DNA of 64,000 nucleotides from positions 62,001 to 126,000 of the forward strand of contig DASVPO010000025.1 in assembly GCA_036382855.1 (NCBI GenBank). Reading direction: 5' to 3'. The translations under genes were made by a program, and so were the position numbers. Shown here one piece after another: positions 32,826 through 40,865 of the stretch. Positions within the stretch are counted from its first letter, which is position 1. Each line of letters starts with the position of its first letter. The notes beneath the pieces are model-generated. The model made no database searches. It saw nothing but the letters and a program-made list of their open reading frames with translations, and had not been told where the DNA came from. Source of the stretch: DASVTR01 sp036382855. GTDB lineage: Bacteria > Acidobacteriota > Blastocatellia > Pyrinomonadales > Pyrinomonadaceae.

Positions 32826-35219
32826 CTATTGTCCATTAACCAGCGTGCGCGGGTGATGAAGCTCGCCGCTCTCTGCGGGAGCGGGCACGCTCTTTCCGAC
32901 AAGCGAGCCCGTACCTGTGCGCTGGCGGACAATGCGCGGCCATGTGATGCGGAAGCGGCTGCCCTCCTGTGGCTCACTCTTGACGGTTATCTCGCCTTCC
33001 AGTAGTTCGACGATTTTGCGCGTGATGGCGAGCCCTAAGCCCGTTCCGCCGTAGGAACGCGTGAGCCTGTCGTCAACCTGACGGAACTCGTCGAAGATAT
33101 ACGAGATTGCATCGCTCGAAATGCCTATGCCCGTGTCGGAGACTTCCAGATACCAGCGGTCCTGATTGAGCGGAGCGGCCGTGATTGTGACCCTTCCGGC
33201 AGTCGTAAACTTGACGGCGTTGCCAAGCAGATTCGAGAGCACCTGTTGGAGCTTATGCCGGTCTGTCAAAATCTGGCCCAGTTCCGCTGAAACTTCCGTG
33301 CGCAACTCGATGCCCTTGCCTCGCGTCTCCGGCTCGTAGTCTTCCACCATCTCGCGCACCAGAGCATCAACGTCAACCTTTTCCAGTTGGAGCGCGGAGC
33401 GGCCCGCTTCAAGGCGCGAATAATCGAGCAGGTCGTTGACGAGTTCGAGCAAGCTGCGCGCGTTGCGCTCCATGCGCGTGACGGCCTCTCCCTGCAACGG
33501 CGCAAGCGGCAACTGCCGGTCGCGCGTCAACAACTGGCAGAGGCCGATGATGACGTTTAAGGGCGTGCGCAACTCGTGAGTCATGTTGGAGACGAAGGCC
33601 GTCTTCAGTCGGTCGTGTTCGCGCAGGCGGTCATAGGCGGCGACCAGTTCTTCGTGCTGCAAGACTTCTTCCGTGATGTCGCGAAGGACGGCGACAGCGC
33701 CTTCATGTCGTCCGTCGTCGCCCAAGAGCGGCGTTGCAGAGACGGCGACGCGGCGCTTCTCGCCGTCGTCGTGAACAAGCTGCAACTGCATATTCGAAAT
33801 CGTCTCGCGCGCTTCAAGCGCACGCCAAAGGGGCGTCTCTTCCGGCGCGAGCAGGCTTCCTTCGGCATCTCTGAGCGCGATGTCGGAGATTAACGCTTCA
33901 GCCCCGTCGCGAAAATCGTTGGGGTTGCGGCCGATGATGAGTGCTGCCGCAGGGTTAATCTTGTAGCGGTGCTGGCGGTCTATAATCACGACGCCTTCGT
34001 TCATCTGGTTGATGACGCTTTCAAGCTCTGCTGCGCGCGTGCGCTCGGCTGCAAACGCGGAGGTCGCGAGTTTTTCGGCGCGCACGCGCTTGGAGACTTC
34101 CGAGAGAACGAAGATGAGGTCGCCGCGAATGGCGCTGCGCTCGGTCATCGGCCAGATGGTTACATCCCAGAAGCCTGTGTTTTCAGCTTCGCCTGTTTCC
34201 TTGCTGCGCGGCGCGACGAGGTTCAGCGGAAGCCCGTAGGTAACGAAGGGCTTGCGTGTGCGCCGCACGTCTTCGATGACATCCGAAAGGACAGCAACGC
34301 CTGCCGCCGCTTCGTAAAGACCACGGCCCGCAAGCTGTGTGGCATCACGCCTGACGAAGCGTGCGAAAGTCTGGTTGGCTCTCTGCACAACGAGGTGCGC
34401 GTCGAGCACAAGGACGCCGAGCGGCAAGCCGTCCAGCACCTCTTCGATAAACGCGCCCTGCGATTGCACCTCATTAAACTTGGCCTGCAAGTGTGTAGCC
34501 ATCACGTTGAAGTTCTGGGCCAACGCGCCGACTTCGTCGTCCGTTTCGACGGCCGCGCGTTCTTGCAGTTCTCCCTGACCGAGCACGCTGGCCGAGAGAG
34601 CGAGTTTCCTGAGCGGCTTGGTGAACCGCCCGACGGCCCAGTAGCCAAGCAACACGGAGGTGAGCAAGACGAGGGCCCACGTGGCGGCCAGCAGCCAGAC
34701 GGAGCGGCCCGCACTCGTATGCTCGGCTAAGGGCACACCGACGGCGACCGCCCAGCCAAAAGGCTCGACGCGCTGCGCGCTCGTCATACGCGCCACACCA
34801 TCGTTCCATTCAATGCTGCGAGCCGTTGGCGAAAAGTTGACAGAACCGGGAAGCGGCCCCGGCGTAATGGAGCCTTTCAGCGCGCGGCCCTGCGGGTCGA
34901 AGACGGCGATGGCTGTCTCCGTATCCGCCGCAGCATGTTGACGCAAGCGAGCCGTCAGAGCGAGCGCCTCCGCGGGCGCAATCATGTCGCCGCGCGTCGT
35001 GTAGGCCGGATGGTCTTCAAGCCAGGAGGTGAGCGTGCCGGCGGCAGCCTGGCTTTCGATGCGCGCGATGGCAGCCGCCTGTTCATTCAGATCACGGCGG
35101 TAGTTGTTTAATTGCAGGAGACTGATGACGAGAAGTGGCAAGGAGAGCAGCGCCAGCATCAAAAGTAGCTTGGCGCGCACGCTGCGCAGGAATGGAGTGG
35201 CCCGGCCATGCTTCATCAT
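32826..35219 (-). CDS. Membrane sensor histidine kinase (HAMP, two PAS)
   Basis: 797 residues, ATG. Two membrane helices (about 15-35 and 175-195) enclose an extracytoplasmic sensor domain; HAMP follows (RFTKPLRKLALSASVLGQGE), then two PAS domains (LDGLPLGVLVLDAHLVVQRA; VINQMNEGVVIIDRQHRYKI), HisKA with His in NMTHELRTPLNVIIGL and a HATPase with GNAVKFTTAG, DTGIGISSDAISYIFDEF and GTGLGLAITRKIVE. The start overlaps the RsbRD-like gene stop (ATGA). With the receiver at 35761 it forms a three-gene signalling operon. Confidence 0.93.
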   Translation of the reverse strand: MMKHGRATPFLRSVRAKLLLMLALLSLPLLVISLLQLNNYRRDLNEQAAAIARIESQAAAGTLTSWLEDHPAYTTRGDMIAPAEALALTARLRQHAAADTETAIAVFDPQGRALKGSITPGPLPGSVNFSPTARSIEWNDGVARMTSAQRVEPFGWAVAVGVPLAEHTSAGRSVWLLAATWALVLLTSVLLGYWAVGRFTKPLRKLALSASVLGQGELQERAAVETDDEVGALAQNFNVMATHLQAKFNEVQSQGAFIEEVLDGLPLGVLVLDAHLVVQRANQTFARFVRRDATQLAGRGLYEAAAGVAVLSDVIEDVRRTRKPFVTYGLPLNLVAPRSKETGEAENTGFWDVTIWPMTERSAIRGDLIFVLSEVSKRVRAEKLATSAFAAERTRAAELESVINQMNEGVVIIDRQHRYKINPAAALIIGRNPNDFRDGAEALISDIALRDAEGSLLAPEETPLWRALEARETISNMQLQLVHDDGEKRRVAVSATPLLGDDGRHEGAVAVLRDITEEVLQHEELVAAYDRLREHDRLKTAFVSNMTHELRTPLNVIIGLCQLLTRDRQLPLAPLQGEAVTRMERNARSLLELVNDLLDYSRLEAGRSALQLEKVDVDALVREMVEDYEPETRGKGIELRTEVSAELGQILTDRHKLQQVLSNLLGNAVKFTTAGRVTITAAPLNQDRWYLEVSDTGIGISSDAISYIFDEFRQVDDRLTRSYGGTGLGLAITRKIVELLEGEITVKSEPQEGSRFRITWPRIVRQRTGTGSLVGKSVPAPAESGELHHPRTLVNGQ

Positions 35220-35734
35220 CGTTCATCATGTTCCGGGAAGTCCGTTTTGCGACGACGCGGCGGCGGCCACACCGAAGTACGCGTCTCGACTGGCGGGCGC
35301 AAGCTAGCAGCATAGATAACAATCAACTGCGCAATCATTTCGTCAACGAAACGATTGACGCGCCGCAACGCATCACGAAGCTCAGAGAGACTTCCCTGCC
35401 TGACGCCGAAACCCTCGCGCCAGAGAAAATCCGTTATCACCTGCCGGAAGAGCATCAACTCCCGTGCCACTTCGTCCATCAGCAGGCCCTGATAGAAACG
35501 GACCTGCGAATGTGCGCGCAGGCGTCTGGTGGCCTCTATAATATCGGCATCCGTGCCGCCGTTATCGAGCAGACGCGCTAGTTCTTCCAGAAATTCGGGC
35601 AGGTGGCCCACAAGCTGTCCGTAGGAGAGGCGGGCGGGCAATTCCGCACGGCGTTCTGCGTAGACTTCGTCCACCCAGGCACGGATAATCACGCCTTCGT
35701 ATTCACGCAGCAGCATTGCGAATCGTTCGGACAT
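35216..35734 (-). CDS. RsbRD N-terminal-like sensory protein
   Basis: 172 residues, ATG. All-helical protein resembling the RsbR N-terminal/RsbRD domain (LREYEGVIIRAWVDEVYAER, HLPEFLEELARLLDNGG, FYQGLLMDEVARELMLFRQV). Such domains sense signals for stressosome or phospho-relay proteins. The C-terminal tail is basic and proline-rich. It is cotranscribed with a receiver (upstream) and a kinase (overlapping ATGA downstream). Confidence 0.75.
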   Translation of the reverse strand: MSERFAMLLREYEGVIIRAWVDEVYAERRAELPARLSYGQLVGHLPEFLEELARLLDNGGTDADIIEATRRLRAHSQVRFYQGLLMDEVARELMLFRQVITDFLWREGFGVRQGSLSELRDALRRVNRFVDEMIAQLIVIYAASLRPPVETRTSVWPPPRRRKTDFPEHDER

Positions 35735-35760
35735 GGAAGGAAACCCGGAGTTTTGAGCGC

Positions 35761-36177
35761 TCAGGTTTTCGGCAGCAGGCGATGTAGCAGCGCCTCCAGT
35801 TGGTCGAAATCAATGGGCTTAGTGACGTAGTCGTTGCAGCCTGCGGCGAGCGCGTCGGCGTGAAAATCGGCCGTATCGTGGGCCGAAACGGCGACAATCG
35901 GGATATGGCTCAGTTCTTTGACCTGCCGGATCCGGCGCGTGGCGGCCAGACCGTCCAGCAGCGGCAGGCTCAAATCCATCAGAATCAGGCTCGGATGCTC
36001 GCGCCGGGCGATTTCGACAGCCTCCTCGCCGTTGATGGCCTCCAGCACGCGGTAGCCGCTCATTTCCAGCAAACGCCTCATCATAAAACGGTTATCTTCA
36101 AAGTCTTCGACCACCATGACCGTCAACCCCTGGCGGCCATCGAGAGTTTGCTCTACTGGTTCAACCATTACAGACAT
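35761..36177 (-). CDS. Single-domain response regulator
   Basis: 138 residues, ATG. CheY-like receiver: VMVVEDFEDNRFMMRRLLEM, phospho-Asp in LILMDLSLPLLDGLAA, the switch Ser in VAVSAHDTADF and Lys in DYVTKPID. No output domain, so it acts through protein contact, probably with the RsbRD-like protein or the kinase encoded next. First gene of the minus-strand operon, divergent from the degenerate kinase at 36404. Confidence 0.92.
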   Translation of the reverse strand: MSVMVEPVEQTLDGRQGLTVMVVEDFEDNRFMMRRLLEMSGYRVLEAINGEEAVEIARREHPSLILMDLSLPLLDGLAATRRIRQVKELSHIPIVAVSAHDTADFHADALAAGCNDYVTKPIDFDQLEALLHRLLPKT

Positions 36178-36403
36178 CTCCGACGCCCTCTCTTTGAAGA
36201 CGAGAACGCCCGATTATAACAGCTTATTTAATCGCTTGAGCCGATGCATGACTAGCGTACGCTGGCTTTTTTTGTTAAGATGCCGCATCGAAACGCAACA
36301 CAACAAAGCACAGCTTTTGGGTTCTATCCATACACGCTGTCAATATAGGATGCTCGACCGCGAAGCGTGGAAGACACCTCTAGGAAAAGGCTCTGCAAGC
36401 CAT

Positions 36404-37072
36404 ATGAAGCCGTTATTATCGGAGTCACAGGATACACAGGCGCTCCAGGAATTGGGGCGCGCGTCCGTCCAAATCGTCCATGACATAAAAAACCAGCTTA
36501 ACGGTCTCAAACTCTATGCCACGTTTTTACGCAAGCGCATGGAGAAGACCGAACGGCCTGCGGACGAGCAAGAGACCATTAACAAACTGATCGCCGGACT
36601 CGAACGAGCGGCCGGCGACATGTCCACGCTGGTGCGCTTCGGACGCCCCCTGGAACTGCGTCGCCAGCCACACGTTGACCTCGGAAAAATCGTCTCTAAT
36701 CTTTCAAATACCGTGGATACGCTCGAAGCCGTCCAACTCGAAGCCGAACCGGGGCCCTTCGAGGGCGAGTTTGACGTAGCGGCCCTGACCGAGGCGCTAA
36801 AGACGATTACGACGGGCGCGCTCGGCCTGCGCCACCCGGAAAGCAACGGCCCGCTACAAATTCATCTGCGCCCGGACGGAGACAACGGGCCAAGAAGCGC
36901 AATCATTGAATGGCGCGGCCTATCACCTAACGGGACTGATACTTTTCATTCTTTTGCCGGAAGCGACGCACTCAGGATGTCTCTGGCCGCGAAAGTCATC
37001 GCCGCACACGGCGGAGAGGCCAGCCAGCAAGCGGACATCATCAGCGTTCGCCTGCCGTTAAATACAAAGTGA
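36404..37072 (+). CDS. Degenerate histidine kinase (HisKA-like, inactive ATPase domain predicted)
   Basis: 222 residues from the ATG at 36404; longer starts would overlap the divergent receiver gene. The H-box is intact (VQIVHDIKNQLNGLKLYATF). The ATPase domain is recognisable only by position: the N-box Asn is replaced (KTITTGALGLRH) and the G-boxes are lost (RMSLAAKVIAAHGGEA). It probably takes or gives phosphate, or acts as phosphatase, rather than autophosphorylating. The stop codon is the first TGA of a heptamer array. The NtrC-type regulator at 37176 follows and is the likely partner. Confidence 0.78.
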   Translation: MKPLLSESQDTQALQELGRASVQIVHDIKNQLNGLKLYATFLRKRMEKTERPADEQETINKLIAGLERAAGDMSTLVRFGRPLELRRQPHVDLGKIVSNLSNTVDTLEAVQLEAEPGPFEGEFDVAALTEALKTITTGALGLRHPESNGPLQIHLRPDGDNGPRSAIIEWRGLSPNGTDTFHSFAGSDALRMSLAAKVIAAHGGEASQQADIISVRLPLNTK

Positions 37073-37148
37073 TGAGTGATGAGCGATGAGTAATGAGTAG
37101 AAAGCAAACTTCTCTTAACTCATCAATCATTACTCATCACTCATCACT
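37069..37148. repeat. Heptamer-array inverted repeat, GTGATGA family
   Basis: Left arm of GTGATGA-type units (GTGATGA, GCGATGA, GTAATGA), right arm TCATCAC/TTACTCA units. The centre AAAGCAAACTTCTCTTAA resembles the AAGCTCTTAACAG centre of the CGATGAA family. The left arm provides the stop codon of the preceding gene. Confidence 0.88.
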
Positions 37149-37175
37149 GCTTTTATTTTAAGGAGTAGAGCACAG

Positions 37176-38564
37176 GTGGAGAATAAAGAAGCACGCATTT
37201 TAGTGGTGGATGACGAACCGATGATGGCGGATTCGTTGAAACAGAATCTGGCCGAAGAAGGGTACATGGTAGATACTGCGGCGACAGGAGCTGAAGCCAT
37301 CGAATTGTTTGACCGCGGCGGGCATCATCTTGCCATCTGCGACCTCCAACTGCCGGACATGGACGGCCTCAGCGTCCTGCGCCACATGAAGGACACGCAT
37401 CCTTCGACGGAGATTATCGTCGTCACAGGCTACGGCACTGTGGCCCGCGCCGTCGAGGCGACGAAGGCGGGCGCTTTCTACTTCGTGGAAAAACCTTTCG
37501 ATTTCGACCAGCTTCAACCGCTCGTCGAAAAGGCGCTCGAACATCGTGAACTGACCGCCCGCGTCGAGAGCATGGGCCGCCAGCTTTCCACGCGCGCCGA
37601 ATACTTCAACATCATCGGCGCATCGCGCCAGATGCAGACCATCTACGAAACAATCGAATCGGTCGCCAAGTCTGATGCCAACGTCCTGATTGTCGGAGAA
37701 TCCGGCACGGGCAAAGAGTTAATCGCCAACGCAATCCACTACAACTCCCTGCGCTCCAAGAAGCCCTTCATCAAGGTCAACTGCGCCGCACTGCCCAAAG
37801 AGTTAATCGAATCAGAACTCTTCGGCCACACGAAGGGCGCGTTCACAGGCGCTCACGCAGACAAAGAAGGATTGGTCCAACATGCAGCGGGCGGCTCTCT
37901 CCTGCTCGATGAGATTGCTGAGATGCCCGTCGAATTACAGCCGAAGCTCCTTCGTGTGCTTCAGGAGAGAAGCTACCGCAAGATTGGCTCGGAGAAAACA
38001 TACGCCGTTGATTTTCGTCTCATCTCTTCAACGAATCGTCCGCCTGCTGATGCCATTCGCGACGGCCTCCTGCGCGACGACCTCTTTTATCGCATCTCGA
38101 CCATCACGATTCACGTTCCCCCCTTGCGCGAACGCACGGAGGACATACAACTTCTCACAGACCATTTTCTGAACACGTACGCGAAGAAATATGAGCGACC
38201 CATCACGGGCGTCTCGCAGGCCGCATACCAGCGTCTCTTCTCGCACGCCTGGCCCGGCAATGTACGCGAACTACAGAACGTCATAGAGCGCGCAGTGCTG
38301 CTCGCCAAAAGCAACAAGATTGAGCCGCTTGACTTGCCTTTCGACAACGGCTCGCTGCCCGAAGGCGGCGCGCAGTCGGCTGGCTGGGACGTGCCGCCCA
38401 ACATGACGCTCGAAGACATCGAAAAACTGGTCATCGAAAAAACGCTGCAAAGAACAGGCGGCAACAAACAGGCTGCGGCCAACATGCTCGGCATCTACCG
38501 CCCGCGCCTCTACAGCAAAATCAGGAAGTACAACATAGATGTCGCGACGCTCGCTTCGTCATAA
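37176..38564 (+). CDS. Sigma54-dependent response regulator, NtrC family
   Basis: 462 residues, GTG start with AAGGAG upstream. Receiver (Asp in LAICDLQLPDMDG), AAA+ with GESGTGKELIANAIHY, GAFTGA loop, DEIAEMP and GNVRELQNVIERA, and a Fis-type helix-turn-helix (GGNKQAAANMLGIYRPRLYS). It should activate RpoN promoters; targets are not visible nearby. The preceding gene encodes a kinase-like protein with a damaged ATPase domain, so phosphate may come from another kinase. Confidence 0.93.
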   Translation: MENKEARILVVDDEPMMADSLKQNLAEEGYMVDTAATGAEAIELFDRGGHHLAICDLQLPDMDGLSVLRHMKDTHPSTEIIVVTGYGTVARAVEATKAGAFYFVEKPFDFDQLQPLVEKALEHRELTARVESMGRQLSTRAEYFNIIGASRQMQTIYETIESVAKSDANVLIVGESGTGKELIANAIHYNSLRSKKPFIKVNCAALPKELIESELFGHTKGAFTGAHADKEGLVQHAAGGSLLLDEIAEMPVELQPKLLRVLQERSYRKIGSEKTYAVDFRLISSTNRPPADAIRDGLLRDDLFYRISTITIHVPPLRERTEDIQLLTDHFLNTYAKKYERPITGVSQAAYQRLFSHAWPGNVRELQNVIERAVLLAKSNKIEPLDLPFDNGSLPEGGAQSAGWDVPPNMTLEDIEKLVIEKTLQRTGGNKQAAANMLGIYRPRLYSKIRKYNIDVATLASS

Positions 38565-38586
38565 GGGTTAATCGGAGTTAAGGAAC

Positions 38587-39057
38587 ATGGAGAAAGCTAC
38601 TTTCGGAGCGGGCTGCTTCTGGGGAGTCGAGGCGGCCTTTCGTCAGGTTAAAGGAGTCACACAAACGACGGTCGGCTACGCTGGCGGAACGTTTGACAAC
38701 CCGACTTACAAGGACGTTTGTTCAGGCCGCACGGGCCACGCCGAAGTCGTCGAAGTTGAATACGACCCTGCGGTCGTCTCCTACGGAGACTTACTGAAAG
38801 TCTTCTGGGAAAACCACGACCCGACGACGCTCAACCGTCAGGGGCCGGATGTCGGAGAGCAGTACCGTTCGGCCATCTTCTATCACACCCCGGAGCAGGA
38901 GGCCGCTGCCCGTGCATCAAAAGCCGCGCTCGAAGAGAGCGGCCAGTATCGCCGTCCCATCGTGACGGAGATTACACAGGCCCCCACGTTTTATCGCGCC
39001 GAAGAATATCATCAACAGTATTTTGAAAAGCGCGGAGTCTCTCACTGCCACATCTAA
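38587..39057 (+). CDS. msrA: Peptide methionine sulfoxide reductase A
   Basis: 156 residues; ATG with AAGGAA upstream. The catalytic GCFWGVEAAF is near the N-terminus, with GYAGGTFDNPTYKDVCSGRT, EVVEVEYDP, WENHDPTTLNRQG and the C-terminal QQYFEKRG. It repairs methionine-S-sulfoxide with thioredoxin; a resolving Cys may be the one in DVCSG or SHCHI. No msrB domain is fused. Confidence 0.96.
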   Translation: MEKATFGAGCFWGVEAAFRQVKGVTQTTVGYAGGTFDNPTYKDVCSGRTGHAEVVEVEYDPAVVSYGDLLKVFWENHDPTTLNRQGPDVGEQYRSAIFYHTPEQEAAARASKAALEESGQYRRPIVTEITQAPTFYRAEEYHQQYFEKRGVSHCHI

Positions 39058-39059
39058 AA

Positions 39060-39144
39060 GGATGAAGTAGGAACGCAGCAACGATGAATGAAAGACAAGC
39101 TCTTAACAGTTCATCGTTCATCGTTCCTCCTTCATCGTTTCTTT
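39060..39144. repeat. Heptamer-array inverted repeat, CGATGAA family
   Basis: Arms of GGATGAA/GTAGGAA/CGATGAA units and reverse complements, with centre AAGCTCTTAACAG identical to that at 3827-3909. Fills the msrA-amidase gap almost exactly. Confidence 0.88.
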
Positions 39145-39149
39145 AAAAC

Positions 39150-40760
39150 ATGAATCGTAGAAATTTCTTGCGGTACGGCCTGCTTGGCAGCGCGGCGGCT
39201 CTGGCTCGTCCTGCTGTGTCGCGCGCAAGCTTGAGCACAAACGTCTCTGCTCCTGCTTTCGAGCTGGAAGAACTCACCATCGCGCAGCTTCAGGAGGGGA
39301 TGAAAAGCGGCAGGTGGACGGCTCGCTCACTCGCGTTGAAGTATCTGAGGCGGATTAAGGAACTCGATAAGAGTGGGCCTGCAATCAACTCGATTATCGA
39401 ACTCAACCCGGATGCGCTCCAGATTGCCGCAGCGCTCGACCGTGAACGCAGGAGCCGTGGCCCGCGCGGTCCTCTGCACGGCATTCCCATCCTGCTCAAA
39501 GACAACATTGATACGGCCGACCGTATGATGACCACGGCCGGTTCGCTGGCGCTCGTCGGCGCTCAAGCCCCATCGCGCGATGCCTTCATCGTCGGAAGGC
39601 TGCGCGCCGCCGGAGCGGTCATTCTGGGCAAGACTAACTTAAGCGAGTGGGCCAACTTTCGTTCGACGCGTTCGACGAGCGGTTGGAGCGGGCGCGGCGG
39701 ACAAACGCGCAATCCTTACGCGACCCTTCGCAACCCCTGCGGCTCAAGTTCCGGCTCCGGCGCAGCCGTCGCGGCAAACCTTGCGGCGGCAGCCATCGGC
39801 ACGGAGACTGACGGCTCAATCGTTTGCCCGTCATCCGCTAATGCGATTGTCGGATTAAAGCCCACGCTCGGACTTGTTAGCCGCGCTGGCATCATCCCGA
39901 TTGCACACAGCCAGGACACAGCAGGGCCGATGACGCGCACCGTCGCAGACGCAGCCATCCTGCTCGGAATTCTCGCGGGCGTTGATGCACGCGATGAGGC
40001 GACAGAAAAGAATCGTGACCGTATGCCAATTGACTACACACGATTTCTGGACCCTGACGGACTGAAGAACGCTCGCATCGGTGTCACAAGAAAGTTTTTC
40101 GGCTTCAACGACAAGGTTGACAAGCTGATGGATGAAGCCATCGCTGTGATGAAACGGCGCGGCGCTGTCATCGTTGACCCGGCGGATATTCCGACCGCCG
40201 GAAAGTTTGACGATTCGGAGTTTGAAGTCTTGTTGTACGAATTCAAGGCCGACCTTAACAAGTATCTGGCCGAGCGCGGAACGAAGTCTCCTGCTCGCTC
40301 GTTGAAGGAGTTAATCGAATTCAACGAGCGTCATCGAGAGCGTGAGATGCCCTACTTCGGTCAGGAGATTTTCATACGGGCGGAAGCTAAGGGGACGCTG
40401 ACGGATAAAGACTACAGGGAGGCACTCTCGAAGAATCATCGTCTCTCGCGCGGCGAAGGCATTGACGCTGTGATGAAAGAGCACAAGCTGGACGCGCTCG
40501 TTGGGCCAACAGGCGGCCCGCCTTGGACGACAGACCTTATCAACGGCGACCATTTTTCCGGCGCGAGTTCGACGCCCGCGGCCGTCGCAGGCTATCCGAA
40601 CATCACCGTTCCGGCGGGCTTCATACACGGCCTGCCCGTCGGTATCTCATTCTTCGGCAGAGCCTACAGCGAACCCGTGCTCATCAAGCTGGCCTACGCC
40701 TTCGAGCAGGCCACCAGATTTCGCAGGCCGCCCCGCTTTCTGAGTAGCGAGAGCCGGTGA
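39150..40760 (+). CDS. Tat-exported amidase (amidase signature family)
   Basis: 536 residues, ATG. The leader RRNFLRYGLLGSAAALA is a twin-arginine signal. The amidase signature follows: catalytic Lys in PILLKDNIDT, GSSSGSGAAVAANLAAAAIG with the Ser-cisSer pair, and TDGSIVCPSSANAIVGLKPT. The C-terminal part is complete (AVAGYPNITVPAGF). It hydrolyses amides outside the cytoplasm; substrate is unknown. Similar to GatA in fold but unlikely in that role given the signal. Confidence 0.92.
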   Translation: MNRRNFLRYGLLGSAAALARPAVSRASLSTNVSAPAFELEELTIAQLQEGMKSGRWTARSLALKYLRRIKELDKSGPAINSIIELNPDALQIAAALDRERRSRGPRGPLHGIPILLKDNIDTADRMMTTAGSLALVGAQAPSRDAFIVGRLRAAGAVILGKTNLSEWANFRSTRSTSGWSGRGGQTRNPYATLRNPCGSSSGSGAAVAANLAAAAIGTETDGSIVCPSSANAIVGLKPTLGLVSRAGIIPIAHSQDTAGPMTRTVADAAILLGILAGVDARDEATEKNRDRMPIDYTRFLDPDGLKNARIGVTRKFFGFNDKVDKLMDEAIAVMKRRGAVIVDPADIPTAGKFDDSEFEVLLYEFKADLNKYLAERGTKSPARSLKELIEFNERHREREMPYFGQEIFIRAEAKGTLTDKDYREALSKNHRLSRGEGIDAVMKEHKLDALVGPTGGPPWTTDLINGDHFSGASSTPAAVAGYPNITVPAGFIHGLPVGISFFGRAYSEPVLIKLAYAFEQATRFRRPPRFLSSESR

Positions 40761-40793
40761 GTTAAGACTTAAGGATAGTGCTAATGAATCAGA

Positions 40794-40831
40794 GGCCGTG
40801 CGTCAGGGAAAGAAAACTCTGACGCACGGCC
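40794..40831 (+). terminator. Terminator between converging genes
   Basis: Perfect 13-bp stem GGCCGTGCGTCAG / CTGACGCACGGCC followed by CTTTTAC on the plus strand. It serves the amidase gene and perhaps, less well, the giant gene on the other strand. Confidence 0.85.
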
Positions 40832-40865
40832 CTTTTACTGCTTCCCTATCGCTCACACCCGCTTT

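Noticed and set aside
36116..36403. Longer start of the degenerate kinase at 36116
   Set aside because: It would overlap the divergent receiver gene by about 60 bases, and the added residues show no conserved features.
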